From JAGVSR01 sp963742405 (GTDB taxonomy: Bacteria; Pseudomonadota; Alphaproteobacteria; Rhizobiales; Hyphomicrobiaceae): 64,000 bases of DNA. Location of the stretch: positions 1-64,000 of the forward strand of contig CAVUMB010000006.1 of assembly GCA_963742405.1 (NCBI GenBank). The letters are read 5' to 3'. Shown piece by piece: positions 53,536 to 62,908 of the stretch. A program made the position numbers and the translations under genes. The notes below the pieces were generated by a model. It worked only from the letters and a program-made list of their open reading frames with translations. It did not search any database and was not told where the DNA came from. Numbering within the stretch: the stretch's first letter is position 1; each line of letters opens with the position of its first letter.

Positions 53536-54042
53536 TTAGGCCGCTTCAGCGGCGCCAGGCGCGACGATCCGCCGGAGCAGAGCCTTGAAGGCTTCGCGAT
53601 CGCTATTGCTGAAGCCCGTCAACAATTCTTCTTCCACGTCGCGGGCGATCGGTGACGCCCGCATCAAAATGTTGCGACCTTCTTCAGTCACCTGGACAGC
53701 ATACATGCGCGCATCGGCTTTCGTCCGCTCGCGATGGATGAGACCGCGCATTTCCAGCCGCCGAACAATATCGGCGAGCGTCGATCGGTCGATTCCCGAG
53801 ACCACGCACAAGGTCGTCTGGCTCGGCTGATCCATGCCGTCGATCGCCGCCAGTACGATGAATTGCCGCGCCGTAATGCCGAGAGTACCTGATGCGCGTG
53901 TAAACAATTCCTCGGCATGCTGCCCAGCCCGATGCAGGAGGTGCGTCGCGCTGTGCGATGCAAAATCAAGTGCAGACCCACCTTCGATATCCGGATGGTG
54001 TTCCGACCGTCCTTTATGCTCTGCTAGAGAATTCTTCATCAT
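53536..54042 (-). CDS. MarR-family transcription regulator
   Basis: A 168-residue winged-helix regulator. The recognition region is QTTLCVVSGIDRSTLADIVR and the wing is RGLIHRERTKADARMYAVQVT, both MarR-typical. N- and C-terminal helices form the dimer interface. The first two codons are both ATG, and the true start may be the second. It is divergent from the AraC gene. Ligand and targets are unknown, though it ends next to the polyamine module. Confidence 0.88.
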   Translation of the reverse strand: MMKNSLAEHKGRSEHHPDIEGGSALDFASHSATHLLHRAGQHAEELFTRASGTLGITARQFIVLAAIDGMDQPSQTTLCVVSGIDRSTLADIVRRLEMRGLIHRERTKADARMYAVQVTEEGRNILMRASPIARDVEEELLTGFSNSDREAFKALLRRIVAPGAAEAA

Positions 54043-54255
54043 CTTCTCATTTCAAACGGCACTTGAGCGCTGCGGCTGCGCGGCGCCGTTGGTTCCAGAT
54101 TACGCTTGAGGTCAGGGGAAACCTACGCGCTGCCGCGATTGTTCGTTCCCTAAGCTGCGATATGGGGCCTCCGGATCGGCCTTGCATTGGCATTTCGCGA
54201 CAGTTTGCTATGTTTCACCTCAACGGAAAACACGACCGCGTGAGAAGGCGTCGCC

Positions 54256-55347
54256 ATGCTCGAATTTTCCGCAGATCGTCTGGGTGTCCAACGATGCGGC
54301 ATCTTTGTGGAGTTGCCTCCTCTGTTGCGCGAGTTGGGCTTCGACCCTGCATCTGTGCTGGCCGCCCGCGCCTTCAGTCTCGATGATTTCAGCGACGAAG
54401 ACCGGCCATTGCCGTTCGCATGCGCCGTACGTCTGATCGATGACTGCGCCCGCATCACCGGCCTCGGCCACTTCGGGCTGGTCCTCGGATTGCGAGCCAA
54501 GACGGCGCAACTGGGGCTGATCGGCGACATGGTGCGCAATGCCCCCACGCTTGGCCGGGCGGTGGTGAACTTCATCGACAACCACCACCGTTTCGTTCGC
54601 GGCGGAGCGCCCTACATGATCGAGCAGGATCCCTACCTCGAGCAGCGTAAGGAGCGCTTGTTGATCGGCTATCGCTGCATGATCCCCTCGCTGCCGACGC
54701 TTCAATTCCAGCTCGCCTCCGTCGGGGCCGGCATCAGCCTCGTGCGCGAACTATCCGGTTTGAAACCGTCCGAAGTTTTATTGGGCTGCGGCGCCAGCTT
54801 TGTGCCCGCTGATGCCGTGCACTTGCTTCTCAGGCCGGCCACGGTGACCTACGACGCTCATCACTTCGCAATGATCTTTCCAGCCGCCACGATCGCAGCG
54901 CCCGTGATCGGGGCCGATCCAGTGCTTTACCGGCAGGCTTTGACGGCGGTGCACGGCTATTGGAACGGCGTTGAACCCGATTTTGTCGATCAGGTGCGTC
55001 GAATTCTACTCCCCGTTCTCCTAGCCGAGCGCTCTCACATGCGCCTTTTGAGTGAGGCCATGAACATGCATCCGAGGACGATCAATCGCCGCTTGAAGGA
55101 TCACGGGACGACGTTGCGGACACTCGTCAACGAGGCTCGCTTTGACGTCGCCCGCCAGCTACTGAAAAACACGGATTTGCCGATCGCCTCGGTCGCGTCC
55201 GCAATGGGTTACTCCGAGCCGGGCGTCTTTGTCCGGGCGTTCCGGCAATGGTCGGGTCTGACACCGGACTCATGGCGGCGCGCGCTGCCAAAGAGTATCA
55301 GCAGCACCGTCGACGGACCCAAGGCACTAGGCGGGTCGTCAGCTTAA
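54256..55347 (+). CDS. AraC-family transcription regulator
   Basis: A 363-residue regulator. An N-terminal arabinose-binding-type domain (about residues 15-200) of the kind in OruR/ArgR-like AraC proteins is followed by a C-terminal double helix-turn-helix (SEAMNMHPRTINRRLKDHG, ARQLLKNTDLPIASVASAMG, FVRAFRQWSGLTP). Such proteins often control amino-acid or amine catabolism. The target genes are not evident. The last four bases overlap the convergent gene at 55344. Confidence 0.88.
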   Translation: MLEFSADRLGVQRCGIFVELPPLLRELGFDPASVLAARAFSLDDFSDEDRPLPFACAVRLIDDCARITGLGHFGLVLGLRAKTAQLGLIGDMVRNAPTLGRAVVNFIDNHHRFVRGGAPYMIEQDPYLEQRKERLLIGYRCMIPSLPTLQFQLASVGAGISLVRELSGLKPSEVLLGCGASFVPADAVHLLLRPATVTYDAHHFAMIFPAATIAAPVIGADPVLYRQALTAVHGYWNGVEPDFVDQVRRILLPVLLAERSHMRLLSEAMNMHPRTINRRLKDHGTTLRTLVNEARFDVARQLLKNTDLPIASVASAMGYSEPGVFVRAFRQWSGLTPDSWRRALPKSISSTVDGPKALGGSSA

Positions 55348-55643
55348 TGCATGTATGATGTGTTGCCGCCAATTGGCGATGTCGGTTGCTCAAAGAAGAA
55401 ATCATTCATGAGAGGGGCTCCAGAGGTCCGCGCGTTCAAGCTGGGATCCTGGCGACGTGTGTCGCCGATGATATCCGCCTTCTTCACGGTGTAGCCGCCC
55501 CGGCGGCCGTAGTAGCTTTTGCCGGACAGCGGTTTCGCTTTCTTCTGGGTGGTCTGAGCCTCCGCCGGGCCCACCATTGCGCCTGCGGCAACGCCGGCCA
55601 CCAGAACAGCCACTAACAGTGTCTTGAGCAGAAAACCGGCCAC
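55344..55643 (-). CDS. Small exported protein, unidentified
   Basis: A 99-residue protein with a signal peptide (residues 1-27, LLVAVLVAGVAAGAMVGPAEAQ). The basic mature part has KPLSGKSYYGRRGGYTVKKAD, ends in an asparagine- and phenylalanine-rich stretch, and has no cysteine. The GTG start at 55643 is chosen because GGAGG stands at good distance and the signal peptide begins there; the longer open frame upstream is poor. No family is recognised. Confidence 0.65.
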   Translation of the reverse strand: MAGFLLKTLLVAVLVAGVAAGAMVGPAEAQTTQKKAKPLSGKSYYGRRGGYTVKKADIIGDTRRQDPSLNARTSGAPLMNDFFFEQPTSPIGGNTSYMH

Positions 55644-55825
55644 GGGAAGCCTCCAGAAAGTATTGATGCAACGACGGTAATGCGCTCGCGCTGTCCGGTC
55701 TAGCATGTGGCGGTTAATTCTTCTTAGGCAAGAGGCGCGGAGGACACACCGCGGGTCGTACACCTGACCATCGCCCGCCGCCGGACTGCGCTTGACAACA
55801 CCCCCACGCCGGGCGTCGATAGGTC

Positions 55826-56305
55826 ATGCAACCTGACAGCCCCATCCTTCCCATCGAAACGTCACCAACAGGCGTTCTGGCTGACCGATACGGCACCGCA
55901 GTTCCTATCCGACGTGCGCTGTTGATTTGTGTTGTCAGTCTAGCCGTTCTCGGAGGAATTGCCGCTGGCGTAACCTCGGCGCCAGACACTCCTGTCGACA
56001 CCGAGTACGTCATGCTGATCCGTTTCATGGCGGTTATGAAAGCCGCGATTGTGGTGGCCAGCCTCGCTCTCGTCGCTTGGCGGTTCGGCGACGACATCAC
56101 ACCCCGGTTGGCCGCCGCCTACATCGTGGCGGTCGGGCTGATGGGGATTTCACCAGGACTGATCTGGAACTTGGCGGCTCTGCCGGCTGCAAGCGCGGTT
56201 TTCCACGCGGGGCTATTGCTCGGTTTGGCGTTGGCCGCCGCCGACGGTTATGTCCGCCGCCGGACTGGATCAGCAGCTATGCCAACTCGGCCAGAACACA
56301 TTTGA
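55826..56305 (+). CDS. Small integral membrane protein, unidentified
   Basis: A 159-residue protein with four hydrophobic segments at about residues 30-50, 67-85, 95-112 and 118-138, and charged ends. I do not recognise the family. The last 29 bases overlap the 3' end of recQ on the opposite strand. It is probably a real gene because of the clean pattern of membrane segments, but no homologue can be named. Confidence 0.6.
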   Translation: MQPDSPILPIETSPTGVLADRYGTAVPIRRALLICVVSLAVLGGIAAGVTSAPDTPVDTEYVMLIRFMAVMKAAIVVASLALVAWRFGDDITPRLAAAYIVAVGLMGISPGLIWNLAALPAASAVFHAGLLLGLALAAADGYVRRRTGSAAMPTRPEHI

Positions 56306-58580
56306 GAACACCATAGTCAAAGCGTCCATCGAGTGCGGCGTGAACCGGCCCAAGCTTGCCGCTTTCAAGGGTGCCAAGCCGTTCGAACTGGGCGTGGATC
56401 TCGTCCAGTTCACAGTCTTCGAGATCCTTCAAAACCACCCGGGCCTCCACCAGTCCCGCTTCGATTACTTCCGCGAAATGCCCGTAAATCGTTCCGCTCC
56501 CCAGGCCGCGACGTTCCGCGATTGCATCCGGGTCGAGTCCCTGCAGATGCAAAGCCAGCGTCTCGTTGACGGTCGGCGACAGTCTGTTTTTTAGCAAAGG
56601 ATGCGCGGCGAAGGCCGCCAAAGTGTCGAGCATAGCCTGCCCGTATCGCTTGATCTTGCTTGCGCCGAGCCCCGTGATGTCGGCGAGCGCATCGATTGTC
56701 GACGGCCGCTTCTGGGCTAGTTCAACGAGTGTGCGATCGTGGCAGATGACATACGGCGGTAGCTTGGCCTCGGCGGCAAGTCTTGCGCGCAACGCCTTGA
56801 GTGCCGTGAACGCCGCCTGATCTTCGGTCGCGACAGCCGCTACCGCCGGCGATGTCTTGTCGCGCTTGCCCTTGGCCTTGCCCGTCCGCTCGACGGCGGG
56901 TGCAAGCCGCATCCGGAAAGGTTCGTCTCCGCGCAACAGCGGCCGCGCACGGTCCGTCAGCTGCAGCGTCCCATGGCCCTCGTCGTCTCCGGTCAGGTAG
57001 CCGTGCGCCACGAGTTGTCGGTAGAGACCCCGCCAAACCGCGGCTTGCGTGTCGCGCCCCAGTCCAAACACCGCCAGCTTGTCATGGGACGCGCGAATGC
57101 AGCGTTCGTCGGCTTTGCCGAGGAGGATGTCGACAAGATATCCAACACCGAAGCGCTGTCCCGTGCGGTAGACCGTCGAAAGGGCCTTTTGCGCCAGCAA
57201 GCTACCATCCGTTGTCGCCGGTGGTGTCAGGCAGTTATCACAATTGCCGCAAGCCGGACTGCCCCGTTCTCCGAAATAGGCAAGCAGGGCCTGACGGCGG
57301 CATGAGGCCATTTCGCCGAGCCCGATGAGCGCCTCGAGTTTCTGTCGTTGAACCTGCTTGAACGCATCCGATCCGTCCGACTGCGCAATCCATTGCCGTT
57401 GCTGGATCACGTCTTGCAGCGAATAGGCGAGCCACGCATTCGCAGGTTCGCCGTCGCGTCCCGCGCGTCCGGTTTCCTGATAATAGGCCTCGATCGATTT
57501 TGGCAGGCTCAGGTGCGCCACAAAGCGGACGTCGGGTTTGTCGATACCCATGCCGAACGCAATCGTCGCGACGATGATAAGCCCGTCCTCGTTGAGAAAA
57601 CGCTCCTGCGCCCTGCGCCGGATTTGCGGATCCAGACCGGCATGATAGGCGAGTGCTCGCCGGCCCTTTGAGGTCAGCCAGGCTGCCGTCTCTTCAACCT
57701 GCTTGCGCGACAGACAATAGACGATGCCGGCGTCCTCGGCATGCTCGCTCTCGATGAATTGCCACAGTCGATCCCGTGCGCCGACCGAACCCATCTCGGC
57801 GATGGTGTAGCGAATGTTCGGCCGGTCAAAGCTGGCAACGAACCGCTCCGCATTTTCCAGGCTAAGCTCAGCAACGATCTCTTCCCGCGTGCGCTCGTCG
57901 GCGGTCGCCGTCAACGCCAAGCGCGGCACGTTGGGGAATCGTACCGCCAGCATCCGAAGCTGCCGGTACTCCGGCCTAAAGTCGTGACCCCATTGAGATA
58001 CGCAATGCGCTTCGTCGATCGCAAAAACCGAGACGGTTGTCTGCCCGATGAGCTGCATCATCCGGTCCTGCAACAGCCGTTCCGGCGCCACGTATAAAAG
58101 ATCGAGTGCGCCGGCGACGAACTGGCGCTCGACCGCCTGCTGTTCGGGAAACGAAAGGCTAGAATTCAAAAACGCGGCCGCGACGCCGGCTTCCTTCAGC
58201 GCGTCGACTTGATCCTGCATGAGAGCGATGAGGGGTGACACCACAATGCCGGTGCCGGCCCTCACGATAGCTGGGATCTGGTAGCACAGGGACTTGCCGC
58301 CGCCCGTCGGCATGAGCACAAGCGCATCCCGCCCGGCCAGAACCGTCTCGATGATGGCCGACTGGTGCAGGCGGAAGCTGTGATAGCCGAACACTCTCTC
58401 AAGTACGCCGAGGGCGGCGTCGAGTGTGGGAGCCTCAGGTACGGTTTTCAACTTGGGCGCCGGGGGCATGCGATCTTTTGGGTCAAACAAGTCTGATCCC
58501 GCCGTCTTAAATGATTCCTTCCCGCCGTCCGGCGTTGTGGGCGGTGTTGTCCCGTGAATTCCGCCGATGTCAAAAAGCAT
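56277..58580 (-). CDS. recQ: ATP-dependent DNA helicase RecQ
   Basis: RecQ is a 3'-5' DNA helicase acting in the RecF recombination pathway. Motifs: PTGGGKSLCYQIPA (Walker A), IDEAHCVSQWGHDFRPEYRQ (DEAH box and aromatic loop), YYQETGRAGRDGEP (arginine fingers), the zinc site SPACGNCDNCL, the RQC winged helix, an HRDC domain (YVICHDRTLVELAQKRPST) and an extra C-terminal helical region. From 58580 the protein has 767 residues, longer than the roughly 610 of E. coli RecQ because of N- and C-terminal additions. The start is uncertain; an ATG at 58469 is an alternative. Confidence 0.94.
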   Translation of the reverse strand: MLFDIGGIHGTTPPTTPDGGKESFKTAGSDLFDPKDRMPPAPKLKTVPEAPTLDAALGVLERVFGYHSFRLHQSAIIETVLAGRDALVLMPTGGGKSLCYQIPAIVRAGTGIVVSPLIALMQDQVDALKEAGVAAAFLNSSLSFPEQQAVERQFVAGALDLLYVAPERLLQDRMMQLIGQTTVSVFAIDEAHCVSQWGHDFRPEYRQLRMLAVRFPNVPRLALTATADERTREEIVAELSLENAERFVASFDRPNIRYTIAEMGSVGARDRLWQFIESEHAEDAGIVYCLSRKQVEETAAWLTSKGRRALAYHAGLDPQIRRRAQERFLNEDGLIIVATIAFGMGIDKPDVRFVAHLSLPKSIEAYYQETGRAGRDGEPANAWLAYSLQDVIQQRQWIAQSDGSDAFKQVQRQKLEALIGLGEMASCRRQALLAYFGERGSPACGNCDNCLTPPATTDGSLLAQKALSTVYRTGQRFGVGYLVDILLGKADERCIRASHDKLAVFGLGRDTQAAVWRGLYRQLVAHGYLTGDDEGHGTLQLTDRARPLLRGDEPFRMRLAPAVERTGKAKGKRDKTSPAVAAVATEDQAAFTALKALRARLAAEAKLPPYVICHDRTLVELAQKRPSTIDALADITGLGASKIKRYGQAMLDTLAAFAAHPLLKNRLSPTVNETLALHLQGLDPDAIAERRGLGSGTIYGHFAEVIEAGLVEARVVLKDLEDCELDEIHAQFERLGTLESGKLGPVHAALDGRFDYGVLKCVLAELA

Positions 58581-58682
58581 ACGCGACAGTTTTCCGTTGT
58601 CTGATGAGACGCTATCAAGATTGTGCTCTAGAAGCTTCCCATCAAACCCGACGCTGCACGGGCGAAACAAGGAGAGACACCC

Positions 58683-59345
58683 ATGCGGTTGCTGACCGGT
58701 CTGGCCATTGTTCTGGCGGGTTTTTTCTATGTCGCTTGGCCAGCTTGGTCGGCTTATCACGTAAAGACCGCGTTGGAGAGCGCTGACGTCGCCGGGGTGG
58801 AGCGAGGCATTGATTTTCCAGCCGTGCGCCTGTCATTGCGCCCTGCCGTCACAGCTGCCATTGCGGCAAACCTCAAGGACGTAACAAAGGGTACTCCAGG
58901 CAGCGACCAGATCATCGATAAGCTCAGCCAGGCTACTCTGCCAGAATTGGTCGACGCAGCGCTCGACCGCTTGTTGACCCCAGAGGCTCTCATTCGGCTG
59001 CACGCCGAGGGCAAAAGCCTGCGTGACTTCATTAAGACCATAAAGACGGGCGAGCCCGATCTTGCCGGCCAGATTGGCGGCTTCGTGCGCGATTTCCTCG
59101 GCACCAAACCAAAGCCGGCCGATGTCCCCTTAACGCCTGTCGCAGGTGTAGCCGCGGCGGCTCCTGTCGTGCCTGAAAATCGCCGCCTGGGACTTGCCAA
59201 CGTCAAGTCGATCGGTTTCGTTGGACCACTCGCCGTGTCGCTCGGCCTTGCCCGCGATCCAAAAGCCACCGAGCCTGACCTGACGGCGACCATGTCGTTT
59301 TCCGGAACAGGGTGGCGCATCACGGGTCTGGTGCCAAAGATCTGA
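58683..59345 (+). CDS. DUF2939 family protein
   Basis: A 220-residue protein anchored by one N-terminal membrane segment (LLTGLAIVLAGFFYVAWPAWS). It has the DUF2939 opening YHVKTALESADVAGVERGIDFPAVR and the C-terminal beta part (GLANVKSIGFVGPLAVSLGL, FSGTGWRITGLVPK). The family is exported or periplasmic and of unknown function. Divergent from recQ; the Shine-Dalgarno sequence GGAGAG lies just before the ATG. Confidence 0.83.
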   Translation: MRLLTGLAIVLAGFFYVAWPAWSAYHVKTALESADVAGVERGIDFPAVRLSLRPAVTAAIAANLKDVTKGTPGSDQIIDKLSQATLPELVDAALDRLLTPEALIRLHAEGKSLRDFIKTIKTGEPDLAGQIGGFVRDFLGTKPKPADVPLTPVAGVAAAAPVVPENRRLGLANVKSIGFVGPLAVSLGLARDPKATEPDLTATMSFSGTGWRITGLVPKI

Positions 59346-59609
59346 CATCCGATGGGCCGATTAAGGATCTTACCGAGCCTTTAATGCGTTCTAGAAAAAC
59401 AATAAGTTAAGGAATGAGGCTGCCGCCTTTTTCCGGCATCGTTTATCTTCTTTCAAGGAAACCCGGTCATTCCAGGTGTTCGATCGGCCGGCAGATCGAT
59501 TCGTGACGTGTACGACTTGCAACGTCGTCATCGATTTGCAATCGGCCAACATGATCGGACGATGTTTGATTTGATGCCGTCGCGTTTTTTGGGTTTGAGG
59601 GAGTGTAAA

Positions 59610-61510
59610 ATGCGCTGTGTGGTGAGTGCCGTGGCATTGGCGACCGCCGCTTTCGGCTGGTCGCTCTCCCTGAGTGCCGCACCGGTCCAGACGGCGACGA
59701 TCGAAATGGCAACCGAAGGCGAGACCACGTCCGACCGCCTCGCCTCGTTGGCCGCGATCGTGGCCGATGTCGATCTCCGTGTCGAAGCGGCTCGTGATCC
59801 CGTCGAAAAAGCATTTCTGTCCCAGATCTCTGGACATTATCGGGAGTTCGACGCCGAACCGCTGTGGACCAGCTCCGGAGGCCTGACTGACGCAGGCCGC
59901 GCTCTTTATGACGAGTTGGCGCAAGCCGACGTGTATGGCCTCGACCCGACACAGTTCAGACTTCCCGTTCTGCCAATTCCAGCAGCCTCCGTTGCCGCGC
60001 GCGCCGCAGCAGAGGTCGATCTGTCGATCTCCGCAGTGCGCTATGCCTGGCATGCCCGCGGCGGTCGCGTCGACGCCACGCAGCTCTCGCGATGGCTCGA
60101 TGCGTCTCCAACGACGATCTATGCCGGCGACGTATTCCGCGCGATCGCAGCAGCAGGCGGCGATCCGGTCGAAGGTCTGCGCAGCTTTCATCCCAAGCAT
60201 CCACAGTTCGAACTCCTGCGTCAGGCCTACTTGGAAGCGCGGGGCGATGTTGCCGCCAAACCGTTACCGGTTCTTGTTGCCGGCTCTCGCATTGACGTTG
60301 GTATGCGCCATCCCGACGTCATCCTCATTCGCCAGCGCCTCGGCCTGGAGGTGACTGAGGACGCCGATCTTCTCGACCGTCGCGTCATGCGCGCCATCCG
60401 CGCCACCCTCGATGAGTTCGGGCTTAGAATTGAAACGCTATGTCGATGACGGTGTTCGCGACGCGCTCAACCGCGCCACACCGCCCTCGCGCCGCACCAG
60501 CCGCGATCAGATCGACAAGTTTCTCGTCAACCTGGAACGCTGGCGCACGATGCCCGACGACATGGGCAGCCTGTACGTTTGGAACAATCTGCCCGAATTC
60601 CAAACCCGCGTTGTGAAAGCCGGCGTAGTCATTCACCAGGATCGCATCGTGATCGGCAAGCCGAACACCCAGACGCCGGTGTTCTCTGACGAGATGAACC
60701 ACGTCATTTTCCAGCCCGAGTGGGGCGTTCCGGAATCGATCAAGCTGCGCCAGATCTTGCCGCACATGCGCGGCGGTGATTATGGCGTCCTGGCTCGCCG
60801 CGGCATGCAGATCCGCGACGGCAATCGCGTCGTCAATCCGGCTCGCATTAATTGGTCGAAGGTTGATATCCGCAACGTGCCGATCATCCAGGGGTCCGGT
60901 CCCGGCAATCCGCTGGGACGTTTGAAGTTCATGTTTCCGAACCATCACGACGTTTACATGCACGATACCAACGACAAATACCTTTTCGAAGAGCTCAGAA
61001 CGCACCTTTAGCCACGGCTGCATCCGGGTGCGCAACCCCGATCGCTTCGCCGAAGTCATTCTTGGCCAAGTCGCAGGCTGGTCGAGCGAGGACGTCGCGC
61101 GCCAGCTTAAGATCAAGACCACCACCCGTATCGACCTCCAGGCGCACTTGCCGGTGCACAACACGTACCTGACCACGTGGGTCAATTCGGATGGCACCGT
61201 CATGCAATTCAAGGACGTGTACGGTCACGATAAACGTTACAGCGAGGCTCTGGCGGGCAAGTCGGTCAAACTCATCGCCGCGCGGGACCCGGCCCTCGTT
61301 TTGAAGAAAGAAAACGAAGAATTACGTAAGGGTTTTGCGGCCATCTATACGCCGAGGCCAAAGCCCGTCGCGGCCCCCACCGGTTTCTTCTTTTGGGGCC
61401 CGCCGCCGCCGCCTGCACCGTGGTCCAAGTCGGGCCTCGGCAAGCCTAAGCCCGCCAAGAAATACTATTCGGCCGCGCCCCCGCGCCCCCTTTACTTCCA
61501 GCGGTACTGA
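59610..61510 (+). pseudogene. Large L,D-transpeptidase (YcbB/LdtD type), frame broken twice
   Basis: An exported peptidoglycan enzyme with a signal peptide (MRCVVSAVALATAAFGWSL), a helical scaffold and peptidoglycan-binding part up to about residue 270, and a YkuD catalytic domain. Two single extra bases break it. Near 60420-60422 GGG is found for expected GG (LDEFGLELKRY), and near 60987 TTCGAAGAGC is found where TTCAAGAGC would keep the frame. The second break falls just before the active site FSHGCIRVRNP (catalytic His and Cys). Removing both gives 632 residues with a proline-rich C-terminus ending LYFQRY. GAGGGAG precedes the ATG. Confidence 0.88.
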
Positions 61511-61643
61511 GCCCGGCTCGCACCGTTGTTCGATTAATAGCGCCCGTCGGTGGTCTGCCGTCGGGCGTCTTGCTGTCGCGGCTGTATCCAGATCGATGTT
61601 CGCCGCCTAAGATCGTGCTGCAGTAGAAGGATGCGCACGGCCG

Positions 61644-62900
61644 ATGGACCACGACGAGGGACCACTAACTCATACGGGCGCTGTCTGGGCTCCGTCGCTT
61701 GCTCCCGCAGCACCCCGCGACATGTGTACCGACTGCGGCCTGTCGCGCACTGCCGAGGCTAAGCGCTGCGGCCGCGCTTGCCAGTTCATCAAGCCGGATT
61801 ATGCCGCCTCAGAAGCCCGCGTCCACGGCCGCCCTCGCGATCCGGCGCGACCCGACGAACTCTTCTTCGGCCCCTTCCGGCAGATGGTCCGCGCTGCGCT
61901 GAAGGCGCCCAGGTCCGGAGCGCAATGGACCGGCATCACGACGCGCCTTGCCGAACGTTTGCTCGAGACCGGCGCCGTCGAAGCCGTGCTCACCATGGCG
62001 CCGGATCCAGCCGACAACTGGAAGCCCATGCCTGTTGTTATCACGCGTGCCGAGGGCATGGTGCACGCGCGCGGTATGCGCATGGGCTATGCGCCTCTAC
62101 TGGCCCTGCTGGAGCCCGTCCGTGACCGCGGCTTCAAACGCATCGCCGTCATCGGCATCCCATGCCAGGTCTATGCGCTGCGCGCAATCGAAGCGGACCT
62201 TGGATTGGACCGGCTGTACGTGATCGGCACGCCCTGTTCCGACAACACCACAACCGAAAACTTCCACACCTTCCTGAATTTGTTGGCCGACGACCCCAGC
62301 ACCATCACTTATCTTGAATTTCGGGCGGATTATTACGTCGAGTTACGCTTCACGAATGGCACAAAGAAAGAGATTCCGTTTCTGAAGTTGCCGATCTCAA
62401 AACTGCCGCCGGATTTTTTCCCGCTGACTTGCCGCACGTGCGTCGACTACACCAACGTCCTCGCTGACATCACTGTCGGCTACATGGGCGGGGAGGGTCA
62501 GCAGTGGCTGGTCGTGCGCAACGAGCGTGGCGAGGAACTGCTCGGTCTTTTGGGCGATGAAGTTCATCTTAGCGAACCCGGCAGCGCCGGCAAACGCAAG
62601 AGCGCGGTCGCGGGGTTTCTCGCCAACACCGAACGCGCGGCCGGCGGCCTGCCGTTGCGTTCAATGCCGGATTGGCTGCGCCCGATCGTCGGCTGGCTGA
62701 TGCCCAGGATCGGCCCGCGTGGTCTCGAATTCGCTCGTTCACGGCTGGAAATGAAGGCCTGCGAAACGGTGGTGCACTTACGCCGCGCGATGCCGCGTCG
62801 TGTGCGCCACATGGTGCCGGCGCACGTCTGGGCCTTGGTCGAACCCTACGGCCTCAAACCCACGGCCGAGGAATTGCCCCGGCCAGGCCGCGAGACCTGA
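61644..62900 (+). CDS. bciB: BciB-type 8-vinyl reductase / F420-hydrogenase beta-subunit family protein
   Basis: A 418-residue iron-sulfur flavoprotein. The cysteine motif CTDCGL near the N-terminus, the stretches EARVHGRPRD and SGAQWTGI, the segment GTPCSDNTT, and a second cysteine set TCRTCVDYTNVLADITVGYM all correspond in order to cyanobacterial-type BciB. BciB reduces the 8-vinyl group of divinyl (proto)chlorophyllide using ferredoxin. No other bacteriochlorophyll gene is in the window, so the host may be phototrophic with a dispersed gene, or this homologue may act on another substrate. The symbol is by similarity only. Confidence 0.75.
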   Translation: MDHDEGPLTHTGAVWAPSLAPAAPRDMCTDCGLSRTAEAKRCGRACQFIKPDYAASEARVHGRPRDPARPDELFFGPFRQMVRAALKAPRSGAQWTGITTRLAERLLETGAVEAVLTMAPDPADNWKPMPVVITRAEGMVHARGMRMGYAPLLALLEPVRDRGFKRIAVIGIPCQVYALRAIEADLGLDRLYVIGTPCSDNTTTENFHTFLNLLADDPSTITYLEFRADYYVELRFTNGTKKEIPFLKLPISKLPPDFFPLTCRTCVDYTNVLADITVGYMGGEGQQWLVVRNERGEELLGLLGDEVHLSEPGSAGKRKSAVAGFLANTERAAGGLPLRSMPDWLRPIVGWLMPRIGPRGLEFARSRLEMKACETVVHLRRAMPRRVRHMVPAHVWALVEPYGLKPTAEELPRPGRET

Positions 62901-62908
62901 GGCTGATC

